A DNA stretch of 64,000 bases, taken from assembly GCA_016706865.1 (NCBI GenBank), contig JADJIS010000002.1, positions 868,001-932,000 of the forward strand, read 5' to 3'. This document shows, in pieces, positions 9,691 through 18,610 of this stretch; the stretch's first letter is position 1; each line of letters begins with the position of its first letter. A model generated the notes under the pieces. That model saw only the letters and a program-made list of their open reading frames with translations. It had not been told where the DNA came from and did no database searches. A program made the translations under genes and the position numbers. This stretch comes from Bacteroidota bacterium (GTDB lineage Bacteria > Bacteroidota > Bacteroidia > Chitinophagales > BACL12).

Positions 9691-10026
9691 ATGTCAAATT
9701 TAACTAGAGAGGAATCACGAAAAAGAGTTTGGAAGGTATGCGGAATTCTTGCTGTTGTAACTGCAGTAGAGATCGCAGCTGCTTTGTCGCATTATAAGTT
9801 TTTTCATGAGTCTCCAAAAATGCTCTTGAACATATTGTTCATTGTATTGAGTGCTGCAAAAGCATATTATATCATGAGTGAATTTATGCACCTTAAATAT
9901 GAATTAAAAGCGATGGCAGTTACCATTTTGGCTCCATTTTTATTTTTGGTTTGGGGAATTATTGCATTCCTTTGGGAAGGAAGTTATTGGTTGAGTGCAA
10001 AAGAGTTTTGGGATATACTTAGATAA
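9691..10026 (+). CDS. Cytochrome c oxidase subunit IV family protein
   Basis: Small membrane subunit of the prokaryotic COX4 family, 111 residues with three hydrophobic helices: residues ~15-33, ~45-60 and ~75-95. The motif YIMSEFMHLKYE, with the conserved FMHL and a charged residue between helices 2 and 3, is typical of this family. It probably helps assembly of the CuB site, as proposed for related subunits. It lies 18 bp after coxC and 2 bp before the first SCO-like gene. Confidence 0.88.
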   Translation: MSNLTREESRKRVWKVCGILAVVTAVEIAAALSHYKFFHESPKMLLNILFIVLSAAKAYYIMSEFMHLKYELKAMAVTILAPFLFLVWGIIAFLWEGSYWLSAKEFWDILR

Positions 10027-10028
10027 TC

Positions 10029-10673
10029 ATGGCAAAAAAAAAGGGGCGCTTATGGGTAGCGGTAATGCTCTTCATGATCGTTATTCTTCCCCTTATATCA
10101 GTTTTTTTACTGCAGAAGGGATTTAAAGTAAGAGAGGAAGCGCCAGCCAGTAGCAGGTTGATCCAAACTGATCTTCAACAAATTCCGGATTATTTTACCA
10201 TTTCGCATCGCGGTGATACTATCACAAAACAGAAGATGCACAATAAGGTAATTCTTCTCGATTTCGCATCCTATTCCTGTGGAACTACTAACGATGCACG
10301 TGAAAGAAAACTCTTTGAAATTCAAGAGGATTATTACGGTAAAACAAAAGCTTTCCGCATTCTTACACATACACTTCAGCCCGCTCAGGATCTTACTCCA
10401 CAGCTTAAATTAATGGCTGAACGATATGCCGCCAGAGAAATATGGCATTTTTTATCTGATCCCGATTCTTCCTCTATAAAACTTTTTGATTTTTGTAACA
10501 AAAGCACAAATAATATTACCTTTTCTGAAACTGATTATGCCTGTCCGAGGTTTGTTTATCTGATAGATGGCGCAGGTAATCTGAGAGGTGTTTACGATCC
10601 ACTGGATGTAAAACAAAATCAGGACCTTTATAACGACATTTTATTCTTATTGAATAAACTGGATCTTAAATGA
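10029..10673 (+). CDS. SCO1/SenC-like protein lacking copper ligands
   Basis: Membrane-anchored thioredoxin-fold protein of the SCO family, 214 residues with one N-terminal helix (residues ~8-28). Compared with the canonical SCO encoded next to it, the Cu motif CxxxCP is broken. Only the first cysteine remains (C84 in SYSCGTTND); the second position is Asn, and the distal His is replaced in YACPRFVYLID. It therefore probably cannot bind copper in the normal way. It may act as a structural partner or a redox variant. The stop overlaps the next start by 4 bp (ATGA), indicating translational coupling with the intact paralogue. Confidence 0.82.
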   Translation: MAKKKGRLWVAVMLFMIVILPLISVFLLQKGFKVREEAPASSRLIQTDLQQIPDYFTISHRGDTITKQKMHNKVILLDFASYSCGTTNDARERKLFEIQEDYYGKTKAFRILTHTLQPAQDLTPQLKLMAERYAAREIWHFLSDPDSSSIKLFDFCNKSTNNITFSETDYACPRFVYLIDGAGNLRGVYDPLDVKQNQDLYNDILFLLNKLDLK

Positions 10674-11326
10674 CAAAAAAAAATAATCTGATAATTGGAG
10701 GAGTGGTTGGAGTTGCTTTCATACTCTTTTTTATATTCGTTTATCTACCTTATGCCGACAAACAGAAAAATTTAAATAAGGTTGCCGAATCCATGCAGTT
10801 TTCGTCATTCCTTCGCGATTCTGTTAATCATATTCCCGATTTTATTTTTATTGATCAAAATGGCAACGAAATAACCAACAGCGATGTGAAAGGAAAGGTA
10901 TTTGTTGCAGATTTTTTTTATACCACCTGTGAAGCCTATTGCCCAATAACCACAGCACAATTGGCAATTATTCAAAATTCGATAAATTCTTCCGCACCTT
11001 TCAAAATATTATCTTTTTCACTGAATCCGGAAAGCGATTCTATTCCTGTATTGAAAAAATTTGCAGATCAATATGGTGCAAAAGATAAAACATGGCATTT
11101 TTTACGTGGAGAACAGGAAGATATTTATAACATCGGAGAAAAGGGATTTTATACAATTGTGCAGGATGCACAGGGTTCATTCGAAGGGCACTCCGATAAA
11201 TTTACTTTAATTGATAAAAGTGGGAATATAAGAGGATTTTATAAAGGAACAGATTCTATTGAAGTGAAAGCATTAATAATGGACATTAATTATTTGTTGC
11301 TAAAAGATAAAGAACATGAGCGATAA
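10670..11326 (+). CDS. SCO1/SenC copper chaperone for the oxidase CuA site
   Basis: Canonical SCO protein that delivers copper to, or reduces, the CuA centre of subunit II. One N-terminal membrane helix (residues ~8-27) anchors a thioredoxin-like domain carrying C87 and C91 (TTCEAYCP) and H174 (EGHSDKF), the three known copper ligands. The length of 218 aa is normal. It overlaps the degenerate SCO gene upstream and overlaps the DUF420 gene downstream by 11 bp, so the three are tightly coupled. Confidence 0.92.
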   Translation: MTKKNNLIIGGVVGVAFILFFIFVYLPYADKQKNLNKVAESMQFSSFLRDSVNHIPDFIFIDQNGNEITNSDVKGKVFVADFFYTTCEAYCPITTAQLAIIQNSINSSAPFKILSFSLNPESDSIPVLKKFADQYGAKDKTWHFLRGEQEDIYNIGEKGFYTIVQDAQGSFEGHSDKFTLIDKSGNIRGFYKGTDSIEVKALIMDINYLLLKDKEHER

Positions 11327-11879
11327 GTCCATAAACAGGATCATTCTTTTAATTTCGATCGCAGTACCACTTTTAGTTGCTATTTTATTTTACACCCCCG
11401 CCATCCACCTGAATATTAATATTTCCTTTTTACCCAAGTTTCACGCAATGTTAAATTCGGGTGTTGCGATTTTATTGCTCTTCGGATTGTATTTTATTAA
11501 AAATAAAAATCGTAAAGCACACAAGATCAGTATGATGAGTGCCTTTTCTTTGTCTGCACTTTTTTTGATCTCGTATGTATTATATCATTCGTCAACTGAC
11601 GCGACAATTTTTGGTGACAGTAATTTCGACAAGGTTTTAAGTGAGGAGGAAAAAAGTGCTCTGGGAAGCGAAAAAACGGTTTATTATATCATATTGATTT
11701 CGCATATCATTTTAGCAGCTGCAATATTGCCATTTATACTTATCACTTTATCCAGGTCACTTACGGAAAAGTTTGACAAACACCGTAAAATAGCCCGTAT
11801 TACCTGGCCATTATGGTTTTATGTTGCCGTTACCGGAGTTGTTGTTTATTTTATGATAGCTCCCTATTATCCGCATTAA
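11316..11879 (+). CDS. DUF420 family membrane protein (CtaM-like)
   Basis: Membrane protein of 187 residues with about five helices and a conserved His-containing FLPKFHAMLNSG segment and LYHSSTDATIFG loop, typical of DUF420. Members such as CtaM are needed for maturation of haem-copper oxidases in Firmicutes. The role here is inferred from that and from the location inside the oxidase operon. The start overlaps the end of the SCO gene by 11 bp. Confidence 0.85.
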   Translation: MSDKSINRIILLISIAVPLLVAILFYTPAIHLNINISFLPKFHAMLNSGVAILLLFGLYFIKNKNRKAHKISMMSAFSLSALFLISYVLYHSSTDATIFGDSNFDKVLSEEEKSALGSEKTVYYIILISHIILAAAILPFILITLSRSLTEKFDKHRKIARITWPLWFYVAVTGVVVYFMIAPYYPH

Positions 11880-11895
11880 TTTGTAATTTTGTAGT

Positions 11896-12150
11896 ATGAA
11901 ATACAGAGGTATTATTTTAACTTTTTTATTCCTCTTTTTGGCTTTGGCAAGTTCAGAATTGTCAGCCCAATGTGCAATGTGCAAAGCCTCCGCAGAAGCC
12001 GGAAATACTGATGGTAACTTGCAAAGTGCAACCTTAAATTCCGGCATTATGTATTTATTAGTAATGCCCTACCTCGCCTTCTGTGTTATTGGTTATTTGT
12101 GGTATCGCAATTACAAAAGAAGGAAAAAAGAAGAGCCTTCGGAGGCGTAA
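11896..12150 (+). CDS. Small membrane protein with CxxC motif, end of oxidase operon
   Basis: Conserved small protein of 84 residues. A signal-like N-terminus (residues 1-24) precedes the motif QCAMCKASAEAG, then one transmembrane helix (residues ~49-68) and a basic tail (YKRRKKEE). Its place as the last gene of the oxidase operon, 16 bp after DUF420, and the exposed CxxC suggest a part in copper handling or disulfide chemistry during oxidase assembly. That role is inferred; I do not know a characterised homologue. Confidence 0.75.
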   Translation: MKYRGIILTFLFLFLALASSELSAQCAMCKASAEAGNTDGNLQSATLNSGIMYLLVMPYLAFCVIGYLWYRNYKRRKKEEPSEA

Positions 12151-12538
12151 ATTTCTTCATCTTATTCAAACTTATTCTAGCATCAACATTCGCATTTGGG
12201 CTAAAGCCCGTGATTGTTTTCGTATTTGACCGTGGGTTAAAACCCACGGCTATTTAAAATAATTTATGGGCCATTGAAAAAGCCATCGCTATTAATATTG
12301 ATACTTTCTCGTCATGAGATTTAATTTCCAATAATTGGATAGAAAAATCTTAATAAATGGTAGAAAAAAATCTTTAAATAACCCCCGGCTTTAGCCGGTG
12401 GGCATTCGGCACAGACCACAACGGGCTTTAGCCCAAATCGCAGAACGCCAATGACAAAACCATGTATCATTAGAATGAAAAGCTAAAATCCACTCAATTG
12501 ATTTCACTTTATAAAAAAATAGTATTTAGCATGATGAA
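12151..12538. repeat. Gene-free stretch with a cluster of REP-like palindromes
   Basis: There is no plausible gene here. The stretch holds three related palindromic units. An 18-bp sequence containing GGGCTAAAGCCC (12194-12211) recurs as its exact reverse complement at 12421-12438. Between them are a hairpin with arms CCGTGGGTT/AACCCACGG near 12230-12250 and a GGCTTTAGCC unit near 12386-12400. Such TTTAGCCC palindromes look like REP elements of Bacteroidota genomes. The cluster separates the oxidase operon from the convergent SDR gene and could also act in termination. Confidence 0.75.
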
Positions 12539-13240
12539 CTAAATATCCCCCAACATCGGCCGTATCAATATTTCCTCCACCACACTTCTATCCGAGATTT
12601 CCCAGGCATTATAAATTAAATTTGCCACATCTTCCACGGCGATAAATCTACTTTCCGGCAGATCTGTTCCAGCCCAGGATTCCGTTAAAACTGCACCAGG
12701 TAAAACTGCGGTCACACGAATATTATATTGCATGAGCTCCGCACGTAAATTTTTAGAGAATCCTAACAAAGCGAATTTTGAAATGGCATAAGATCCTCCT
12801 GTATCGTAAGAATTAATACTCGCAACAGAACACAAATTAAAAATATGTCCTTTTTTATTTTTTTTCATTTCCGGAGCAACACTTCTGGTGAGATGATATG
12901 CACTGTATAAATTTGTTTCTATCAATTGCTCCAATGTGCCATCCTTTTCATCACAAATTGTTCCCGGGATAAATACTCCTGCATTATTTATTAAAATATC
13001 AACCTTTCCTAAATTTTGCAGACAAAATTCTGCGAAAGCCAATACCTCCGATTTTTTCGATACATCACAAGGTTGCACATACACCTTTATTTTGTCGTTC
13101 AAACCGCTTAATTCGTTTTTAAGCGCTTCCAGGTCCTGTTTATTTCTCGCGCAGGCGCAGATGTCGAATCCCTTTGATGCAAACAAAGTTGCTGCAGCCT
13201 TTCCTATGCCTTTTGTGGCGCCTGTTATTATGATATTCAT
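12539..13240 (-). CDS. Short-chain dehydrogenase/reductase (SDR)
   Basis: Classical SDR oxidoreductase, 233 residues, of the 3-oxoacyl-reductase type. The dinucleotide-binding motif TGATKGIG lies at residues 6-13, the structural NNAG motif follows in the middle, and the catalytic Ser plus YAISK (YxxxK) are present. The Gly pattern and short length indicate a soluble NAD(P)H-dependent enzyme. The substrate cannot be predicted. The gene is monocistronic, convergent with the oxidase operon, and diverges from priA with 56 bp between the starts. Confidence 0.9.
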   Translation of the reverse strand: MNIIITGATKGIGKAAATLFASKGFDICACARNKQDLEALKNELSGLNDKIKVYVQPCDVSKKSEVLAFAEFCLQNLGKVDILINNAGVFIPGTICDEKDGTLEQLIETNLYSAYHLTRSVAPEMKKNKKGHIFNLCSVASINSYDTGGSYAISKFALLGFSKNLRAELMQYNIRVTAVLPGAVLTESWAGTDLPESRFIAVEDVANLIYNAWEISDRSVVEEILIRPMLGDI

Positions 13241-13296
13241 TGGTTGAAAGTAAGATTAATTAAATAGTTTTACAAAATAAATAAATTAAACCGGGA

Positions 13297-15744
13297 ATGG
13301 ATAGTCTTTTTGCTGATGTGATCTTGCCTTTTGCACTGGAAAAAAACTATACCTATGCAGTTCCCGACGAATTTGCTGCCTCCTTACAACCCGGAATAAG
13401 AGTAGAAGTTCCTTTTAGAAATAAAACCTACACAGGAATTATTGCAAAACTACATTCCATTAAACCTCAGGGTTATACCGCTAAAACCATTATTTCACTT
13501 CCCGATCATTTACATATTGTAAATAAGATACAATTGCAGTTTTGGGATTGGATGGCAGGATATTATATGTGTTCCAATGGTGATGTGATGAATGCCGCTT
13601 TACCTGCACCCTATAAATTAAGCAGTGAAACAATTATTGTGTTGGATGAAAATGCAGAGATTGATGCGCAAAAATTAGACGACAGAGAATTTATTGTTGC
13701 AGAAGCATTATCTATCCAAAAAGAATTATCACTAAAAGATATTCAACAGATACTGCAGTTAAAAACAATTCAACCCGTAATTAAATCGCTGATTCAAAAA
13801 GGAGTTGCGTATGTTAAAGAGGAGATGAAGGAAACCTATTCTGCAAAAACGGAAAAATTCCTTGTATTACATCCCGATTATCAATCAGAAAAAACACTGA
13901 GCGATTTATTTAATAAATTGGAATCCTTTCCAAAACAGTTGAATGTATTAATGATGTATTATCAGTTGGCGGGACAAGGGAAAAAAATAAAAAAATCGGT
14001 TTTAATGCGCAAGGCAGATGCGACTCCGGCGGTATTAAAAACGATGATCAAAAATGAAATATTTATCGAGACTGCTGATGCTGTGAGTCGCTTGCAATTG
14101 TATGGAATTTCCGATGAAGAAGAAAATAAACTAAATGAAGAACAAATTGCAGTTACAGAAAAATTAAAATTGTTATTTGAAGAAAAACAAACAGTTTTAT
14201 TGCAAGGAGTTACTGGTAGCGGAAAAACGGAAGTGTATATTGAGTTCATTAAAAAATATGTTCAGGAGGGAAAACAGGTTTTATATCTTTTGCCGGAGAT
14301 CGCATTAACTGCGCAAATAATTAGTAGGTTAAAAAAACGTTTTGGAAGTTTGATCGGAGTGTATCACTCTAAATTTAATCAGAATGAAAGAGTCGAAATT
14401 TGGCAGCGTGTATTGAATAATGAATACAAAATAATTTTAGGTGCGCGTTCTGCATTGTTTTTACCATTTAATCAGCTGGGATTAATTATCGTTGATGAAG
14501 AACACGATTATTCCTATAAACAGCACGAACCAAATCCGCGGTACCATGCGCGTGATGCTGCAATTTATCTGGCGCACCTGCATAATGCTAAAACTATTTT
14601 AGGTACTGCAACTCCATCCGTGGAAACATATTATCAGGCCGTAAGTGGTAAATTCGGATTGGTAAATATGTATAAACGATTTGGAGATATGGCAATGCCC
14701 GAAATTCAGATCGTTGATATTAAGGAAGAGGAAAAAAATAAGACCATGCAATCGCATCTGAGTTCTGTTTTAATTGATCAGATGAAAGCAACATTAAATA
14801 ACAGAGAACAGATCATTTTATTTCAAAACCGCCGCGGATATGCTCCCTATTTAACTTGCGAGGCCTGTGGGTGGACACCGCGATGTATTAATTGTGATGT
14901 TAATTTAGTGTATCATAAATTTTCGGATGAATTGCGTTGTCATTATTGTAACTATAAACACAATGCATATCAGGCTTGTCCGGCATGTGCAAGTACACGC
15001 ATCATTATTAAAGGATTTGGCACGGAAAAAATTGAAGATGAATTACAATACATTTTTCCCGAAACTAAAATTGCACGTCTCGATTTGGATGCAATAAAAA
15101 CAAAACACGGACATGAGAAAGTAATTCGTGAATTCGAAGATGGAGAAGTAGATATTTTAGTAGGAACACAAATGGTAACCAAAGGATTGGATTTCGACAA
15201 CGTAAATCTTGTGGGAATTTTAAGCGCGGATCAGATAATCAATTTTTCCGATTTCCGCGCAAGTGAACGCGCATTTCAAATGATGACCCAGGTGAGTGGG
15301 AGAGCGGGCAGAAAAAATAAAAAGGGTGTAGTGATGATACAGGCAATTCAAATTAATCATCCTGTATTACAATATGTTATTCAAAATGATTACTCGGGTT
15401 TTTATAATAAAGAAATAGCTGAGCGTCGCGAATTCGGATATCCTCCCTTTGTGCGGCTCATCCGATTAACCCTAAAACACAGCAAGGTGGACATGGTAAA
15501 TAAAACCGCAAATTTTCTCGCTGCGGAATTAAAGAAAAGTTTTGGCGATAAAATTTTAGGCCCTGCCATTCCCGGAATTCCGCGCATAAGAAATAAATAT
15601 CTTTCTGAAATTCTTATTAAATCAATTAACAGAAGATCTGATACGGAAAGATTAAAAAAAATATTGAAACTGGAGATTGAGAAATTGCAATTACATGCTT
15701 CACATAAGCGGGTGGAGGTTTTTGTGGATGTTGATCCTATGTGA
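13297..15744 (+). CDS. priA: Primosomal protein N' (replication restart helicase PriA)
   Basis: Superfamily 2 DNA helicase that reloads the replisome at stalled forks. The 815-residue protein has the N-terminal 3'-DNA-binding domain, Walker A GVTGSGKT (K310), the Walker B DEEH box (D400-H403), and the PriA zinc domain with paired cysteines starting at C521 (CEACGW, CINC, CHYC, CPAC). Motifs V and VI (VGTQMVTKGLDF, QVSGRAGR) complete the helicase core. Length is normal for Bacteroidota PriA. It stands alone, convergent with the T9SS protein gene downstream. Confidence 0.97.
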   Translation: MDSLFADVILPFALEKNYTYAVPDEFAASLQPGIRVEVPFRNKTYTGIIAKLHSIKPQGYTAKTIISLPDHLHIVNKIQLQFWDWMAGYYMCSNGDVMNAALPAPYKLSSETIIVLDENAEIDAQKLDDREFIVAEALSIQKELSLKDIQQILQLKTIQPVIKSLIQKGVAYVKEEMKETYSAKTEKFLVLHPDYQSEKTLSDLFNKLESFPKQLNVLMMYYQLAGQGKKIKKSVLMRKADATPAVLKTMIKNEIFIETADAVSRLQLYGISDEEENKLNEEQIAVTEKLKLLFEEKQTVLLQGVTGSGKTEVYIEFIKKYVQEGKQVLYLLPEIALTAQIISRLKKRFGSLIGVYHSKFNQNERVEIWQRVLNNEYKIILGARSALFLPFNQLGLIIVDEEHDYSYKQHEPNPRYHARDAAIYLAHLHNAKTILGTATPSVETYYQAVSGKFGLVNMYKRFGDMAMPEIQIVDIKEEEKNKTMQSHLSSVLIDQMKATLNNREQIILFQNRRGYAPYLTCEACGWTPRCINCDVNLVYHKFSDELRCHYCNYKHNAYQACPACASTRIIIKGFGTEKIEDELQYIFPETKIARLDLDAIKTKHGHEKVIREFEDGEVDILVGTQMVTKGLDFDNVNLVGILSADQIINFSDFRASERAFQMMTQVSGRAGRKNKKGVVMIQAIQINHPVLQYVIQNDYSGFYNKEIAERREFGYPPFVRLIRLTLKHSKVDMVNKTANFLAAELKKSFGDKILGPAIPGIPRIRNKYLSEILIKSINRRSDTERLKKILKLEIEKLQLHASHKRVEVFVDVDPM

Positions 15745-15766
15745 TTGTTATTTCAAATCAAAAAGT

Positions 15767-16639
15767 TTAGATTTCAACTTTCCGTATATACTTCTTTTCA
15801 CCATTTTGTAATTGGACTAAATAAATTCCGCTCACTTCCTTTTGCATTGGTATTATAACAAGATTATCTGTCGTTTCAGTTGTAGTTATTTGACGCCCTG
15901 AAATATCATAAATAATAATTGAAATATTTTCACCTGTGTTATTATGTATGAAAATTTCTTTGCCAAAACTATAAACAAAAGCATCCAGTTTATTTATTTC
16001 ACTAATCCCAATTGATGTAGTATCTCCAATAGTATCACCTGCAACAATTGCAACATCACATTTGGTTTCAAATGCATAATCTTTAATTGTCAGTTTACTG
16101 CCGCCATCTTCAACACTGCATCGTATCCAGCCGTAGTGCATACAATCCAAAGAATCTTCAAATCTTATACCTACATATTTATCAATTGCTTCCGGAAACC
16201 AGTCACCCCCATCAAAAACATAGTATATCGACCAATCAGGAATAATTCGGTAAGCCATTTTAGCACCAATGTCTTTAAAGTTTAAGCTTCCATTAATCAT
16301 AACTCCCGGCACTATTGCAGAGACAAGATACTGATCACTTGTGAACTGGTAGGAAGTAAATACTACGATACTTTCAGTTCCACTCAAGGCTATTTCACTT
16401 ATATATTGGTAACATTCACACCAGTCTGCATATGCAGAATAATTTACAAACTTTTGAAATGCAAAATCAATTAATCCTTCCTCATTTAATTCGAGTATAT
16501 ATGCTTCATTAGGAGGCAATGATAAAACCGTATCTGGCTCAATATCAACATAAACTGCCTGGGCGCCTACTTCCGAACCCGAGGCAATATATGCTGTTGC
16601 CATTGATGAATAAAGAAATAGTTTACGTTTGGATTTCAT
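15767..16639 (-). CDS. Secreted protein with T9SS type A sorting domain
   Basis: Protein of 290 residues with an N-terminal signal peptide (cleavage likely near GAQA, residue ~27) and a C-terminal type IX secretion sorting domain of about 75 residues (FVYSFGKEIFIHNNTGE, then SGIYLVQLQNGEKKYIRKVEI). The middle region of about 180 residues, which contains SYQFTSDQYLV and several Trp/Tyr-rich strands, is not a family I recognise. The product should be exported across the outer membrane and attached to the surface or released. The gene is isolated. Confidence 0.8.
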   Translation of the reverse strand: MKSKRKLFLYSSMATAYIASGSEVGAQAVYVDIEPDTVLSLPPNEAYILELNEEGLIDFAFQKFVNYSAYADWCECYQYISEIALSGTESIVVFTSYQFTSDQYLVSAIVPGVMINGSLNFKDIGAKMAYRIIPDWSIYYVFDGGDWFPEAIDKYVGIRFEDSLDCMHYGWIRCSVEDGGSKLTIKDYAFETKCDVAIVAGDTIGDTTSIGISEINKLDAFVYSFGKEIFIHNNTGENISIIIYDISGRQITTTETTDNLVIIPMQKEVSGIYLVQLQNGEKKYIRKVEI

Positions 16640-16781
16640 TTTATTCAGTTTTTATCAATGATTTTATTTTAATGGTACCGTTTGGAAGGCCTATTTTGAT
16701 AGAATAAAATCCGGAGTATTTCTGTATTGTATATTTATTTAGTGATTTATGCAATCGGTAATTTTTGGTGTTTGGTTTTGA

Positions 16782-16801
16782 TTGATATGTGTTTATATCA
16801 A
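16782..16801. promoter_or_regulatory. Inverted repeat upstream of the Rrf2 gene
   Basis: Dyad with 7-bp arms TTGATAT and ATATCAA separated by 6 bp, 61 bp before the Rrf2 start codon. It could be an autoregulatory operator, but it does not match the 26-bp motif shared by the downstream units. A -7-like box TAAATTTG lies at 16842-16849, 13 bp before the start. Confidence 0.35.
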
Positions 16802-16862
16802 AGTTAACAACTTACATCATCACAAAGTAGATTCCTTTTGGTAAATTTGCATTCCATCTAAT

Positions 16863-17303
16863 ATGTTATCTAAAAAAGCGAAATACGGCCTCAAAGCAAT
16901 GTTCTATCTGGCCAAGAAGTATGGTAAGGGGCCCATCCTGATCTCCGATCTTGCCGAAGAAGAAAATATTCCTAAAAAGTTTCTTGAACTTATTTTACTT
17001 GATATGAAGCGCCAGGGCTTACTCGTAAGTAAAATGGGCAAAGGGGGAGGATATGAACTTGGTAAACATCCGGATAAGATCATGGTCGGACAGATAGTGC
17101 GTATTTTGGATGGCCCGCTTGCACCAATCAGTTGTGTTAGTAAAACTGCTTATGCAAGGTGCATTGAGTGCACCAATGAAAAAACGTGCGAGATCAGAAA
17201 GATCATGATGCAGGTGCGCGATTCCACCGCTACAATTTTGGACAATACTTCCCTAACAGATGCTCCAAAGGCGATGTTTGCAGTTTCTAAAAAATCAAAA
17301 TAA
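16863..17303 (+). CDS. Rrf2 family transcriptional regulator
   Basis: Winged-helix regulator of 146 residues. The N-terminal LSKKAKYGLKAMFYLA and the GGGYELGKHP wing are diagnostic of the Rrf2 family (IscR, NsrR, CymR). Cysteines in ISCVSKTAYARCIECTNEKTC form a C-x8-C-x2-C-x4-C pattern in the region where IscR/NsrR hold a cluster, so an Fe-S cofactor is possible. In Bacteroidota, Rrf2 genes often sit beside sulfate assimilation genes, and CymR controls cysteine metabolism in Firmicutes. Here it precedes an anion uptake cluster in which four units carry a shared motif, so I infer that it is their local regulator. Confidence 0.9.
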   Translation: MLSKKAKYGLKAMFYLAKKYGKGPILISDLAEEENIPKKFLELILLDMKRQGLLVSKMGKGGGYELGKHPDKIMVGQIVRILDGPLAPISCVSKTAYARCIECTNEKTCEIRKIMMQVRDSTATILDNTSLTDAPKAMFAVSKKSK

Positions 17304-17400
17304 AAATTTATTTTAAGTTTAAAATGTTGAATTAGTGGGAGTTATACTGTGTTTTGAGTCATTAAAACATATTATAAAAATAAAAATGTTTTAAACTATA

Positions 17401-17426
17401 CTACTAAATTGATAGATTATATAGAA
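17401..17426 (+). promoter_or_regulatory. 26-bp shared operator-like motif, copy A (porin gene)
   Basis: The copy reads CTACTAAA, three to four variable bases, then ATAGATTATATAGAA, and ends 31 bp before the porin ATG. A degenerate -7 box (GAATTTTG, 17423-17430) overlaps its 3' end. The same 26-bp motif without gaps recurs at 18557, 19666 and 23589. The position over the promoter suits a repressor site. Confidence 0.7.
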
Positions 17427-17457
17427 TTTTGCCCCGAATCAACTAAAACATAAACTT

Positions 17458-18498
17458 ATGCAATTGAAATCAGTACTTACCTTATTATTATGTGTTATAA
17501 CTCTGAGCGTTTTTTCCCAAACAGGAACGCAAGTGGAAACTTACAATGTGAAGGTTTCTTCCAAACTGGAGCTTCGCGGATTAACACACGCACGTTATCA
17601 GCTTTTTGATGACACCACACGAATTGATGCATTTGACCTTCGTCGTGCTCGTCTCGATTTCCGTGGCGATATTGCTCCGAAAGTTGGATATCGTTTACAC
17701 CTTGAATTTGCGGGTGCACCGAAAATTCTGGATGCAACTTTTATTTACAAACCATTTGATTATTTAAATGTGAATGTGGGACAAAGCAAAACTCCTTATT
17801 GTTACGACAATTTGTATTCACCCTGGAATTTATTGACCATTAGCAGAACCCAAATTGACAATGCATTATCCGGTCGCGAAGCAGATCTTTATGGCAACCA
17901 AAACGGTCGTGATATCGGTTTGTGGTTAACAGGTAAATTCAGTGTTGGAGAAGAAGTAAAAAGACCAATAGTAGAATACCATTTAGGTATATACAATGGT
18001 GCAGGAATCAACGTTGCAGACTATAATAGCGAAAAAGATTTTGGCGGTTCATTGCGCGTATCTCCTGTAAAAGACCTTTGGTTAAGTGGAAGATTTTATA
18101 CAGGTCATGGCCAAACAACTGCTGAACCCGGGGTAAATACTGATCGCACGCGATATGGTGGTGATATCACATACAAATACAAAAATTTCCTTATTGAAGG
18201 TGAATTCCTCGCAGGTTCTGATGAAAGCGATAGTCTTGCATTATTAGAAAGAAACGGATATTATGTAACACTTGGTTACACTCCTATCAAAGATAAATTA
18301 CAAGTAATTGCGCGTTTGGATAATTATGATCCGAATACCGATTCTGATGATAATATAACCAATAAATATATTTTAGCCGCAAGCTGGTTCTTTAATAAAA
18401 ATACAAGAATTCAATTGGAATACAATATAGTTCAAGAAGAAGCAACTGAACAAAAAGATAATAATTTATTTGCCATACAATTCCAGGCAGCGTTTTAG
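17458..18498 (+). CDS. OprP/OprO-type outer-membrane porin
   Basis: Outer-membrane beta-barrel of 346 residues with a signal peptide (cleavage near VFSQ, residue ~21). The mature N-terminus has the phosphate-selective porin O/P style start SKLELRGLTHARYQLFDDT and DLRRARLDFRGDIAPKVGYRLHLEFAG, then alternating amphipathic strands ending in the aromatic FAIQFQAAF. OprP homologues pass anions, phosphate or others. The neighbours are an Rrf2 regulator and ABC anion uptake genes, and it carries copy A of the shared motif, so it probably supplies the outer-membrane step for that system. A terminator follows. Confidence 0.85.
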   Translation: MQLKSVLTLLLCVITLSVFSQTGTQVETYNVKVSSKLELRGLTHARYQLFDDTTRIDAFDLRRARLDFRGDIAPKVGYRLHLEFAGAPKILDATFIYKPFDYLNVNVGQSKTPYCYDNLYSPWNLLTISRTQIDNALSGREADLYGNQNGRDIGLWLTGKFSVGEEVKRPIVEYHLGIYNGAGINVADYNSEKDFGGSLRVSPVKDLWLSGRFYTGHGQTTAEPGVNTDRTRYGGDITYKYKNFLIEGEFLAGSDESDSLALLERNGYYVTLGYTPIKDKLQVIARLDNYDPNTDSDDNITNKYILAASWFFNKNTRIQLEYNIVQEEATEQKDNNLFAIQFQAAF

Positions 18499-18506
18499 TA
18501 AATTCA

Positions 18507-18546
18507 ATAAATGCATTCCGGTTGATCCTGTATGCATTTATTTTTA
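18507..18546 (+). terminator. Intrinsic terminator after the porin gene
   Basis: Perfect 10-bp arms ATAAATGCAT and ATGCATTTAT (18507-18516 and 18532-18541) enclose a 15-nt loop and are followed by a T run. It separates the porin gene from the next unit, which has its own motif copy. Confidence 0.7.
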
Positions 18547-18556
18547 CCTTATTATA

Positions 18557-18582
18557 CTATAAAATATATAGATTTAATAGAT
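18557..18582 (+). promoter_or_regulatory. 26-bp shared operator-like motif, copy B (first binding protein)
   Basis: The first 15 bp form a perfect dyad (CTATA, 5 bp, TATAG), followed by ATTTAATAGAT. Ungapped comparison with copy A gives 19 of 26 identical positions by eye. It ends 28 bp before the start of the first binding-protein gene. Confidence 0.55.
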
Positions 18583-18610
18583 TATAAACTAACAATTTAA
18601 AGTACCAAAA

